Source of the DNA: Treponema sp.
GTDB taxonomy: Bacteria; Spirochaetota; Spirochaetia; Treponematales; Breznakiellaceae
Length of the DNA: 18,790 bases
Reading direction: 5' to 3'
Assembly: GCA_020216655.1 (NCBI GenBank)
Contig: JAIWNU010000119.1
Location: 1-18,790, forward strand
Translations under genes and position numbers: made by a program
The notes under the pieces: generated by a model
What the model saw: the letters and a program-made list of their open reading frames with translations, nothing else
The model's database searches: none
What the model was told of the DNA's origin: nothing
Part shown: positions 1-7,413 of the stretch, piece by piece
How positions within the stretch are numbered: position 1 is the stretch's first letter
How the letters are laid out: every line of letters begins with the position of its first letter

Positions 1-283
1 TGAGGTGTACCTGGGTCATAAGGACCGCCGCAACCGCGCCAAGGAAACCGGCTAAAAAGCCGACAGAAAGGTCGATGTGCCGGATGACGATAATCAAGGT
101 CATACCCACCGCGAGAACCGCGATATACCCGGTCTGGTTCAGCAGGTTAGCGATGTTACGGGAGGATGTAAAATTCCCGTTGGTAAAAATACTGAAAATA
201 ATCATAATTGCCACGAGGGCGATATACATTGCGTATTCCCGCAGGTTTCTGCGGAGCATGGTTCTAATTTCTTTATAGGCCAT
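1..283 (-). CDS. mmsB: Sugar ABC transporter permease, GguB/MmsB-type (N-terminal part only)
   Basis: Reading the minus strand from the ATG at 283 gives about 94 residues, open to the window edge, beginning MAYKEIRTMLRRNLREY. A basic N-terminus is followed by a hydrophobic segment (about residues 18-33), then NFTSSRNIANLLNQTGYIAV and GMTLIIVIRHIDLSVG, the conserved early region of BPD_transp_2 permeases for ribose, xylose and multiple monosaccharides. The missing remainder should carry most of the membrane helices. A strong ribosome binding site (GGAGG, six bases before the ATG) fixes the start, which lies 16 bases after the ATPase stop codon, so the gene is cotranscribed with the ATPase and binding protein upstream. 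The ORF is short because the window ends, not because the gene is broken. Assignment to the GguB/MmsB branch rests on the neighbouring ChvE- and GguA-like genes; the substrate is not determined. Confidence 0.88.
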   Translation of the reverse strand, partial: MAYKEIRTMLRRNLREYAMYIALVAIMIIFSIFTNGNFTSSRNIANLLNQTGYIAVLAVGMTLIIVIRHIDLSVGFLAGFLGAVAAVLMTQVHL

Positions 284-299
284 TTTTTCCTCCAAAATC

Positions 300-1826
300 C
301 TAATATTGGGTAGCGAGTTCCATGACCCGTTCCTGGGTGGCTTCGCTGATCGGCAATTCGCCGGTTATTTGTCCGTTAGCTACGACATAGACCCGGTCGC
401 TCATACCGAGGACCTCTGGCAATTCCGACGAAATCATAAGGATGCTCATGCCCCGGGCTACAAGCTCATTCATGAGGGTGTAAATTTCATATTTAGCGCC
501 CACATCGATACCTCGGGTCGGTTCGTCCAGGATAAGCAAGTCCGGTTTGGCAAAAAGCCATTTGGCAACCGATACTTTCTGCTGGTTGCCGCCGGACAGA
601 TTCAACACTAACTGCTGAATACTGGGGGTTTTAATCGTCATATCCTTGACGTATTCGGAAGCAACTTGGATTTCCTTTTCATCAATAATAACGCCCTGTT
701 TTGTTGCCACTTCTTCCAGGTTTGCCATGGTTATATTGGTCTTAATGGGCTGTATTAACACAAGACCATTTCGTTTCCGGTCTTCTGAGGCATAGGCCAT
801 ACCAGCCTCAATTGCTTCTGCCGGGTGATTGAATCTCTGGCTCTTACCTTTGAACACCAGCTCTCCGGAAATCTCGTAACCGTCGGGATTCCCGAAAAGG
901 CTTCGGGCAAGCTCAGTGCGGCCAGAACCCATAAGACCCGCGAGTCCTACAATTTCGCCCCGCCGGATCTTGAAATTGACATTTTTAAGAACCGTACGGC
1001 CCAGCTTAGGATCAAAGGCAGTCCAGTTCTTTACTTCGATAACCACATCATCCCAAATTCTGGAATTGCGTTTGGGATAAATATTTTCGATAGACCGGCC
1101 GACCATGTGCTTGATCAGCACCTGTTCGGTAACCTTGTCCTTTTCCCGGTCCATGGTGCAGATTGTCTTGCCGTCCCGGAGGACCGTAATGGTATCCGCA
1201 ATGCTCAGTACTTCTTTAAGTTTATGGGAAATCATGATGCAGGTGACACCCTGACTCTTGAGTTCCCGGATAATATTCAATAGGTTTTCGCAGTCGTCTT
1301 CGTTCAAGGCTGCGGTGGGTTCGTCCAGAATCAGCAATTTTACATTTTTGCTGAGAGCTTTCGCAATTTCTACAAGCTGCTGTTTTCCGATTCCCAGGTC
1401 TTTTATTTTAGTTGTGGGATTAACCTTAAGGTGAACCCGTTCGAGCAAAAGCTCTGTTTCTTTTATCATTTCATGGGTATCTATGGTAAAGCCCCGTTTT
1501 ATTTCATGACCAAGGAGCACATTTTCATAGACCATCATTTCCGGAACCAGGGCCAGTTCCTGATAGATAATTCCTATACCGGCTTCCTCGCTGTCATGGA
1601 TGCCGTTAAATTTTACTTCCTTTCCATCAAAAATAATTTTTCCCTGAAATTCGTGATGCGGATAAACGCCGCTTAAAATTTTCATCAGGGTTGATTTACC
1701 AGCTCCATTCTCACCAACGAGGCAATGTATTTCTCCCTTTGCTACCGAAAAGGTTACATCGCTGAGAGCCCGTACCCCGGGAAAGGTTTTGGTGATATGC
1801 TGCATTTCCAGTATGGATTCGCTCAT
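300..1826 (-). CDS. mmsA: Sugar ABC transporter double ATPase, GguA/MmsA-type
   Basis: This 508-residue cytoplasmic protein would hydrolyse ATP to drive monosaccharide import. It contains two nucleotide-binding domains, the usual size for the Rbs/Xyl/Gal ATPase group. Domain 1 has a Walker A GENGAGKST (38-46), a Q-loop near IIYQE, a signature-like LGIGKQQLVEIAKAL and a Walker B LLILDEPTAAL. The GIGKQQ form of the signature is typical of the GguA/MmsA branch rather than RbsA. Domain 2 has the degenerate Walker A GLMGSGRTE, the signature LSGGNQQK and LLILDEPTRGIDVGAKYEIY, as in this family. It lies downstream of the binding-protein gene across a hairpin-rich 180-base gap and just upstream of the permease. 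The start ATG at 1826 has a modest AGG-type ribosome binding site. Substrate specificity cannot be read from the ATPase. Confidence 0.93.
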   Translation of the reverse strand: MSESILEMQHITKTFPGVRALSDVTFSVAKGEIHCLVGENGAGKSTLMKILSGVYPHHEFQGKIIFDGKEVKFNGIHDSEEAGIGIIYQELALVPEMMVYENVLLGHEIKRGFTIDTHEMIKETELLLERVHLKVNPTTKIKDLGIGKQQLVEIAKALSKNVKLLILDEPTAALNEDDCENLLNIIRELKSQGVTCIMISHKLKEVLSIADTITVLRDGKTICTMDREKDKVTEQVLIKHMVGRSIENIYPKRNSRIWDDVVIEVKNWTAFDPKLGRTVLKNVNFKIRRGEIVGLAGLMGSGRTELARSLFGNPDGYEISGELVFKGKSQRFNHPAEAIEAGMAYASEDRKRNGLVLIQPIKTNITMANLEEVATKQGVIIDEKEIQVASEYVKDMTIKTPSIQQLVLNLSGGNQQKVSVAKWLFAKPDLLILDEPTRGIDVGAKYEIYTLMNELVARGMSILMISSELPEVLGMSDRVYVVANGQITGELPISEATQERVMELATQY

Positions 1827-1867
1827 TGGATTACCTGCTCATAATGTATTAAAAGCCAAACAATGGA

Positions 1868-1901
1868 TTGTCCGGAGATCCTCTTTTGTTTCTCCGGACA
1901 A
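1868..1901 (-). repeat. Perfect 11-base inverted repeat between chvE and mmsA
   Basis: TTGTCCGGAGA at 1868-1878 is the exact reverse complement of TCTCCGGACAA at 1891-1901, with a 12-base loop. In the minus-strand transcript it forms a stable stem about 40 bases before the mmsA start codon. It has no continuous U-run after it, so it is less likely to be a simple terminator than a structure that stabilises the 5' end of processed mmsA mRNA, blocks exonucleases, or acts as an operator. Its role is inferred. Confidence 0.6.
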
Positions 1902-1928
1902 CCACATTCCCAGACTTTCATGCAGCCC

Positions 1929-1955
1929 TAAAAACGAGCCTGCCACGGCAGGCTC
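1929..1955 (-). terminator. Terminator-like hairpin downstream of chvE
   Basis: On the minus strand GAGCCTGCC and GGCAGGCTC (1936-1955) form a GC-rich stem with a very small loop, followed at once by GTTTTTA (1935-1929). An outer arm, TGCAGCC at 1921-1927 with GGCTGCA at 1957-1963, can extend or compete with it. This is the pattern of an intrinsic terminator, here inside an operon, where partial termination would leave more transcript for the binding protein than for the ATPase and permease. Confidence 0.65.
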
Positions 1956-1965
1956 AGGCTGCAAA

Positions 1966-1988
1966 CCCTGTAAGCAGCGCCTACAGGG
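1966..1988 (-). repeat. Stem-loop just after the chvE stop codon
   Basis: CCCTGTA (1966-1972) pairs with TACAGGG (1982-1988). The stem can extend inward to about ten pairs with one G-U and a three-base loop on the minus-strand RNA. It lies 18 bases past the chvE stop codon, upstream of the terminator-like hairpin, a position typical of 3'-end stabilising stems in binding-protein mRNAs. No U-run follows directly. Confidence 0.55.
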
Positions 1989-2006
1989 CCGATTTGTACC
2001 GGTTAT

Positions 2007-3116
2007 TTATTTCAGACCGGTAAACTTGTCAGCGGGCCAGTAACCGGAATCAATGATTTCTTTCTTTACATTCTCTTTGGTTACGGTCACGATAGCGGTG
2101 GGCTTTGCAGGAACATCCTTCTTGCCGTTGTTGTAGTAGGCGGTAACAGGAGGAGTCTGGCCCTTCATATAGGCAATTGCTGCATTGATAGCATCCTGAA
2201 CCAGGGTGCGGACGTCCTTAAGGACGGTCATGGACTGTTTGCCATCGATGATGTACTGGATGGACGCGATTTCAGCATCTTGGCCGGTGATGTAGTACTG
2301 CTTTACAGCCTTGTCAGCGGCGAATGCATCGGCGATAGCCCGGGCGGTACCATCGTTAGGAGCGCAGATGTATACGGTGCCCTTGGCATCGGCGCCAACA
2401 GCGGTCAGGTTCGCTTCAGCCTTGCTCTTCGCATCGTTGAAGTTCCAGTTGGTGGTAACCTGGCCAATGATCTGGGCCATTTCATCGCGGGTCAGTTTAG
2501 CCTTATCTTTAAGGGCGACAGCCTTGTCGGAGTTGCGAACGATATAGGTTCCGTCAGCAATCTTGGGCTGCAGCTTGCTCCAGGCACCTTCGAAGAAGAG
2601 GAACGCGTTGTTGTCAGAAGCAGCACCAGCATAGATATAGAGGTTGTTGTTCTTGGAACCGGCGGGAACCTTGGAATTGAGGTAATCACCCCAAGCGGCA
2701 CCAACCTGGACGCTGTCGAAGGTTACATAGTAATCAACAGAGGTGGTTCCGGTGATAAGCCGGTCATAGGAAATGACCTTTACACCTGCCTTAGCAGCGA
2801 GGTCGGCAGCAGCGGCTGCGGCAGCACTGTCATGGGGGCAGATAACCAGAACTTTAATACCCTGGCTGATCAGGGATTCGACATTTGATTTTTCCTTGGC
2901 AGAATCGCCCTGGCTGAACAGAACGTTGGCGGTAAAACCAGCGGCCTTCAGGGCATCCATGAACCGGGTCTGGTCCTGAATCCAGCGGGGCTCATCCTTG
3001 GTCGGCAAAACGATACCAACCTGGGTCTTGCCAGCTTCGCCCTGGCCACTTGCAAACACACCGCCGATAACGGCTACAGAGAGCAGTGCAATGAACAAAC
3101 CACGTACCAGTTTCAT
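2007..3116 (-). CDS. chvE: Periplasmic monosaccharide-binding protein, ChvE-type
   Basis: This 369-residue exported protein is the high-affinity sugar-binding component of the transporter. A Sec signal peptide (basic KLVR, hydrophobic core, then GVFASGQGEA) has no lipobox cysteine, so a soluble periplasmic protein is expected. The mature part starts KTQVGIVLPTKDEPRW and continues with VKVLVICPHDS-like and GVKVISYDRLI segments, followed by YVTFDSVQVG. These are hallmarks of the Peripla_BP_4 / ChvE group, which binds several aldoses (galactose, glucose, arabinose, xylose). ITGQDAE near residue 275 matches a conserved ligand-contact region. The ATG at 3116 is preceded by TAGGAGGAAGCA, a strong ribosome binding site. 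The gene has its own upstream region of 225 bases, so it is probably the first gene of the transporter operon and a target of the adjacent two-component system. Confidence 0.92.
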   Translation of the reverse strand: MKLVRGLFIALLSVAVIGGVFASGQGEAGKTQVGIVLPTKDEPRWIQDQTRFMDALKAAGFTANVLFSQGDSAKEKSNVESLISQGIKVLVICPHDSAAAAAAADLAAKAGVKVISYDRLITGTTSVDYYVTFDSVQVGAAWGDYLNSKVPAGSKNNNLYIYAGAASDNNAFLFFEGAWSKLQPKIADGTYIVRNSDKAVALKDKAKLTRDEMAQIIGQVTTNWNFNDAKSKAEANLTAVGADAKGTVYICAPNDGTARAIADAFAADKAVKQYYITGQDAEIASIQYIIDGKQSMTVLKDVRTLVQDAINAAIAYMKGQTPPVTAYYNNGKKDVPAKPTAIVTVTKENVKKEIIDSGYWPADKFTGLK

Positions 3117-3341
3117 TGCTTCCTCCTACATGGGGACTTTTTATCTGCAGTTACTAAGAACTGCAGTGACAGGGCAGCTGAACCAGCCCCCTGCCGAGTA
3201 CCAGTGTCCCCCGGTTTTTAGAATCCCGCATCAGGAAAGAATTTGCATTTTTCTGGTATTTTTTAATATTTTATGTACTACAAACCGAATAGCACTTTTT
3301 TAACATACAAGAGAGTCAAATTTATCCTGGTTTGAGACCAG
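3117..3341 (-). promoter_or_regulatory. Upstream region and structured leader of chvE
   Basis: These 225 bases lie between the end of the signalling operon and chvE. Nearest the gene, two hairpins occur in tandem on the minus strand: CTGCAGTT/AACTGCAG (3145-3166, six-base loop) and CAGGG-GGCTG/CAGCT-CCCTG (3170-3193, one-base bulge, three-base loop). Further upstream the region is very AT-rich (about 3240-3305) and contains two copies of TTAAAAAA (minus strand; 3259-3266 and 3296-3303), 37 bases apart, which could be part of a regulator binding site. I could not assign a convincing -35/-10 pair. A weak five-pair hairpin at 3327-3341 follows the upstream gene and may help end its transcript. 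A promoter is required by context rather than clearly read. Confidence 0.5.
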
Positions 3342-4385
3342 CTATTCCTTCTTTTTATGATTGGGAACATTCCTGAATACATCCTGATAGCTGTGAAAAC
3401 CGTCCTTGATTACTGTTTTCTCCAGGGTGTCCTTGGTTACAAGAATAGGTTCGAGTTTAACATAGGGAACATTATATAAACCATCAAAGATAGTCGATGT
3501 GGCAGGAAGCTTTTCTCCCTTCGCAAGCATAACCGCCAGAGCAGCCGCCTTGAGCGACAGCCGTTCGATAGGTTTGTAAATCGTGGCAAACTGGCTCCCT
3601 TCAGCAACCCGCTGGCAGGCGGAAAGCTCCGCATCCTGACCGAGGACGAGTGTTTTTCCTAGCATCCGGTTCTCCGAAAGCACACCAATGACTGTTTCTG
3701 CCAGCATGTCGTTTCCGCAGAGGACCACATCTATGTTTTTTTCTTCCGACAGTAATTGTTCAAACCGAGATTTTACTTCATCACTTATCCAGTCGGAGGG
3801 CCATATTTCCTTAATGAGATTGATTTTACCTGCTGCAATTTGGGGATCCATCACCTTGTGATAGCCCTTGTTGATCATATAGGCGTTATTATCAGTTATA
3901 GCTCCGTTAATAATAACATAGTTGCCCTCAGGCTTTGCAGACAGGGCTGCGCTTGCCATGAGAGAACCGACCTCTTCGTTGTCAAATGAAATATAAAGGT
4001 CTACATTAGCCCGGTTTACAAGCCGGTCGTAACTAATGACGGGAATATGCCTGCGCACAACAGAGCGACAGATATCGGTTAATTTATCCGCATGGTTAGG
4101 GATAACCACAAGCACATCAATTCCAGAATCTACGAGGTTTTTAATCTGGGCAATCTGGGTTTCCGCATCCTGGTTTGCAACCCGGAGTTTTACCGAGGCA
4201 TCCAAATCGGTAGCAGCGCGGGTAAAGCTGTCCACATCGCGCCGCCAGCGCTCTACCACAAGAGAGTCCAGAGAAAGGCCGATGACCGGCTTATAGGTAT
4301 CCGATTTTTTAGCATTTCGAGTGCAGGAAATAGTTACCGTGCTTGCAATAACAAGGAGGCCAAAACCAACAAGGATCCGTTTCAT
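3342..4385 (-). CDS. Sugar-binding-like lipoprotein, XylF/RbsB family, linked to a two-component system
   Basis: The 347-residue product has a signal peptide with a spirochaete-type lipobox TISC (cysteine 21), so it should be a lipid-anchored periplasmic protein. The rest is a Peripla_BP_4-type sugar-binding fold: PVIGLSLDSLVVERW, GIDVLVVIPNHADKL, IPVISYDRLVNRANVDLYI, FDNEEVG, ITDNNAYMINKG and LGQDAELSACQRV. The layout resembles XylF-like D-xylose binding proteins and the ChvE-like protein at 2007-3116, which shares the VISYDRL and GQDAE segments. It is the last gene of a four-gene operon; its ATG overlaps the regulator's stop codon by four bases. No permease or ATPase is in its own transcript, so it may either feed the adjacent transporter or act as an accessory sensor. 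Its sugar is unknown. Confidence 0.88.
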   Translation of the reverse strand: MKRILVGFGLLVIASTVTISCTRNAKKSDTYKPVIGLSLDSLVVERWRRDVDSFTRAATDLDASVKLRVANQDAETQIAQIKNLVDSGIDVLVVIPNHADKLTDICRSVVRRHIPVISYDRLVNRANVDLYISFDNEEVGSLMASAALSAKPEGNYVIINGAITDNNAYMINKGYHKVMDPQIAAGKINLIKEIWPSDWISDEVKSRFEQLLSEEKNIDVVLCGNDMLAETVIGVLSENRMLGKTLVLGQDAELSACQRVAEGSQFATIYKPIERLSLKAAALAVMLAKGEKLPATSTIFDGLYNVPYVKLEPILVTKDTLEKTVIKDGFHSYQDVFRNVPNHKKKE

Positions 4386-5941
4386 AGTCTATCTGCTCCT
4401 TCTGGATTTTGTCTCAGGAATTCAACATATTCTGTCGGAGTCATTCCAATCCAGTTTTTAAAAAGACGGGTAAAATAGTTTGGGTCCTGGTAACCGCAGG
4501 CATTACTGACATCCTTTATCGAAAGGTTGTCCTGGCGGAGCAGTTCCTTAGCCCGTTTAAGCCGGTACTCAATGAGGGTACGGGCAAAACCGGTTCCCAG
4601 CTCTTCCGAAAAAAGCCGGGATAGGCTGGCAGGCGCAATCCCGAGAATTTCTGCCACCTGTTCAAGGCTTATTGGTTCTGCAAAGTGGTTTTCCATATAC
4701 TGGAGGGCTCGTTTTGCGGTCGGTGAAATTTTTCTCTTTTCTCTCGCCCGTTCCAAGATTCTGGAGAGCTTTTCCCTGGCTCTTTCTAAAAAGGAAGAAA
4801 GGAGATTGTGTTCCCACAGAGAAATAAGCTCCCGATAGTCAAGCAATTGTTTTATTTCCTGGTCTGACAGGGAAGCTGATTCAGCTAACTGTCCGACTAT
4901 GAGAGAAATAATTCCGAGGAACCGATAGAGGTCTTCGCTGCCATGGAAGCCCCGGACCATAAGCTGCTCTAAAATAGTTTCATAAATCCGCTGGATCTGT
5001 CCCAGATTCGCATCCCTGGCTGCAGACGCAAGCTCTCGTTCCAATGCGGGAGGCCAGATTAAAGACTCGTTCGTGTGGAGAGCCTTTGGCTGAAGAAGTA
5101 TTTGGTTCAGCGCTGTATCCCACGAATCATGGAGCGATTCCAGAGGAAGGATTTCTCCAGGGAACAGAGACAGCCTCCCGAGATTTATTTCGGGTGCAAA
5201 GGCCGATTCAAGATTTTGCAGTACCTTTTGCAGCCTTTCAGTATCCTGCTTTTTAAGAGAAACGAGGATGGGGGCATACTGCCCTTCTTCCAGGCTGCCT
5301 ATCAGGGCCTCAGTCTTGTATTGGACATATTCTGACAACCGTTTATAGAGGCCTGCCACTGGTTCATCATCAGAAGCACGAATAAAGGCAATAACAATGG
5401 CTGCATCTTCAGATTGCAGATTCAGGGTTTTCCGGATTATCGATAGCTCCCGCTGGTAGGAAACGCCGTTCTTAATGCGATAAAAAAACGCGTCTTTTAT
5501 GAGCGGAGCAGCTTGATGATCCTGTTCTGCCAGCTGGAGCTTAAGTTTTTCCAGTTCCCTGCTGCGATCCACATATTGGGAGGCGGAATGCAGGGCTATT
5601 TCCAGCCGTTCTCGGGAAACGGGTTTTAAGATATAGTCACACACGCCAAGGCTGAGGGCTTCCCGGGCGATGTCGAACCGTTCATAGGCGGTGATTAAGA
5701 CAAAGGCCTTTGAACCACCTAAGGAGCTTATCGACTTGATTGCCTCTAACCCCGATATGCCCGGCATCTGCACATCCATAAGTACAATATCCGGTACCAG
5801 GTCTCGAGCTTTTTCTATAGCTTCCCTGCCCGATGCGGCGCTGCCGACAATAGTATACTCATCTGCAAAATACCGTTTTATGACAAGACTAAGTCCGGAT
5901 ATAATGGGTTGCTCGTCATCTACGATGAGAATTCGTTTCAT
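4382..5941 (-). CDS. Response regulator with AraC-type DNA-binding domain (YesN-like)
   Basis: A 519-residue cytoplasmic transcription regulator. The N-terminal receiver domain (about 1-120) has the acidic pair D8/D9, phosphoacceptor D56 in DIVLMDVQMPG, T84 and K106 in DYILKPVSR, so it looks fully functional. A long middle region (about 125-405) without a recognised motif is usual for YesN-type regulators. The C-terminal 105 residues are an AraC/XylS domain with two helix-turn-helix units: ISLEQVAEILGIAPASLSRL, then LSIKDVSNACGYQDPNYFTR with the classic FKNWIGMTPTEY end. Its ATG overlaps the kinase stop by four bases and its stop overlaps the downstream lipoprotein ATG by four bases. The natural target is the chvE transporter promoter next door; that is inference from position and from known LytS/YesN sugar systems. 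Confidence 0.94.
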   Translation of the reverse strand: MKRILIVDDEQPIISGLSLVIKRYFADEYTIVGSAASGREAIEKARDLVPDIVLMDVQMPGISGLEAIKSISSLGGSKAFVLITAYERFDIAREALSLGVCDYILKPVSRERLEIALHSASQYVDRSRELEKLKLQLAEQDHQAAPLIKDAFFYRIKNGVSYQRELSIIRKTLNLQSEDAAIVIAFIRASDDEPVAGLYKRLSEYVQYKTEALIGSLEEGQYAPILVSLKKQDTERLQKVLQNLESAFAPEINLGRLSLFPGEILPLESLHDSWDTALNQILLQPKALHTNESLIWPPALERELASAARDANLGQIQRIYETILEQLMVRGFHGSEDLYRFLGIISLIVGQLAESASLSDQEIKQLLDYRELISLWEHNLLSSFLERAREKLSRILERAREKRKISPTAKRALQYMENHFAEPISLEQVAEILGIAPASLSRLFSEELGTGFARTLIEYRLKRAKELLRQDNLSIKDVSNACGYQDPNYFTRLFKNWIGMTPTEYVEFLRQNPEGADRL

Positions 5942-7413
5942 CCGTGCAGCTCCATGGGAATACTAATAATAACTTTGCTGCCCTGGCCTTCGGTGCTTTC
6001 TATGGCAACGTGACCGCGGCCTGCGGTAGAAAGGGTGACCCGGCGTATCACATTAAAGAGTCCGATGCCGCTATGTTCAGAATTATCATCCATTTTAGCG
6101 GCCTTCATAGCGGCCTCGATATCGTCCTTTTTCATTCCCTTGCCCGTATCGGCCACCGCGAGGCGGATAAACCGTCCCGCATCATCCAATTGGACGGAAA
6201 TGGAAACCCGGCCGCCCTGCTCAAGGTCATGGAGGCCATGGGTGATAGCGTTTTCTATCAGAGGCTGCAGAACTAAGGCGGGAGTTTCATAGACCAGCGC
6301 CCGTTCATCAACATCAATATCAAACTGGTACCGATCGGCAAAGCGGAGCTTTAAGAGCCAAATGTATTTTTGCGCACAGTCCAGTTCTTCCGCAATAGGC
6401 ACAAAACGGTTGGTAGGTTTAAGCACATAGCGGATAAAGTCCGCAAGCTTCTCCAGAAATTCGGCAGTAGTCTCATCCTGTTCTGCCAGGGCAAGCTGCC
6501 AGCCCGCCGAAAGGGTGTTGTAAAGAAAATGGGGATTAATCTGGGTCTGCAGGGCAAGGAGTTCCGCATCTTTTAATTTGTGCTGGTAGTCGAGCATCTG
6601 CATTTTCTGTTCCAAAAGCAGTTTTTCGAGCTCCGCCTTTTTATTGAGTTCTTCAAAGGCATTCTGTATGCTTTTCTGCATACGCTTAAAGGCCTGATTC
6701 AGGGTGCCGATCTCATCATCATCTTCATAGGGTGGGAGATTATAAGAATAGTCGCCCCGTTCAACCGCCTTAACCGTTTCTGAAAGATGTTCCAAAGGCT
6801 CAGTTATGATTGATGAATATCGCATCATAAAAATGGAACTCACCAGAAAGGCGAGCAGGATAAGCAGCAAATTGAGGAACAAAACAAGGCTTATATTATT
6901 CCGATACCCCATGAACGAAGACAGGGCTTCATCCAGGTAGAGGGTGTTCATTTTTTCCAAAAGGAATTTGATGAGCCCTTCGCTTTTTTTTGCTTCGTCG
7001 TATTGGCCCACATAGACTGCCACATTCCGGCCCCGCTTTGCCTGTACCGCGTTGTCTGTGGACACGAGATAATTGTCGAGCAGTATGGCCAGGTTCCGCT
7101 CTAAAAGCAGAAGTTGGTCGTCCTTTATTTCCCGGTTCAATTTCCCCGCTAAAACCTGCAGGTTGGAGGCATACCGGATATATTCCTTAAGGGACTCAGA
7201 GTTTTTTGCCCGCAGGTATGCGGTAAGGTTCTTCTGGGTCTCATCCAGGTTCTTGCAAATATCCTTAAGAACAAGATTATTCTGCAAAAGCAGATCGAAG
7301 CTCCGGGACAGTTCCATGGATGATATGGCTGTGTATATCATTACTACGGAAAGAATAAAGAGGATCACCATGGAGTTAAGTACAATGCGGTTCCGCAGAC
7401 GGTGTTTCATCAT
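5938..7413 (-). CDS. Sensor histidine kinase, LytS/YesM type (HAMP, His_kinase, HATPase)
   Basis: A 491-residue inner-membrane kinase. Transmembrane helix 1 is about residues 11-31 and helix 2 about 174-197; between them lies a roughly 140-residue, mostly helical extracytoplasmic domain rich in Leu and charged residues. A HAMP linker (about 198-250, EPLEHLSETVKAVERGDY) and a coiled coil (252-288) lead to the His_kinase (PF06580-type) motif LQTQINPHFLYNTL with phosphoacceptor H295. The ATPase domain shows the N box LQPLIENAITHG, the G1 box DTGKGM and the G2 box GIGLFN. Nothing in the periplasmic part looks like a sugar-binding fold, so ligand detection probably passes through the binding-like protein encoded just upstream, whose stop codon overlaps this ATG by four bases. 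Together with the regulator downstream it forms a complete phosphorelay pair. Confidence 0.94.
   Translation of the reverse strand: MMKHRLRNRIVLNSMVILFILSVVMIYTAISSMELSRSFDLLLQNNLVLKDICKNLDETQKNLTAYLRAKNSESLKEYIRYASNLQVLAGKLNREIKDDQLLLLERNLAILLDNYLVSTDNAVQAKRGRNVAVYVGQYDEAKKSEGLIKFLLEKMNTLYLDEALSSFMGYRNNISLVLFLNLLLILLAFLVSSIFMMRYSSIITEPLEHLSETVKAVERGDYSYNLPPYEDDDEIGTLNQAFKRMQKSIQNAFEELNKKAELEKLLLEQKMQMLDYQHKLKDAELLALQTQINPHFLYNTLSAGWQLALAEQDETTAEFLEKLADFIRYVLKPTNRFVPIAEELDCAQKYIWLLKLRFADRYQFDIDVDERALVYETPALVLQPLIENAITHGLHDLEQGGRVSISVQLDDAGRFIRLAVADTGKGMKKDDIEAAMKAAKMDDNSEHSGIGLFNVIRRVTLSTAGRGHVAIESTEGQGSKVIISIPMELHG

Noticed and set aside
2280..2888. A 202-codon plus-strand reading frame opposite chvE
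   Set aside because: It is antisense to a clear binding-protein gene, has no ribosome binding site or recognisable domain, and its Gly/Val-rich composition is a by-product of the Ala/Asp-rich gene on the other strand.
3327..3341. Small hairpin after the lipoprotein gene as a terminator
   Set aside because: Only five base pairs and no T-run on the minus strand; too weak to call.
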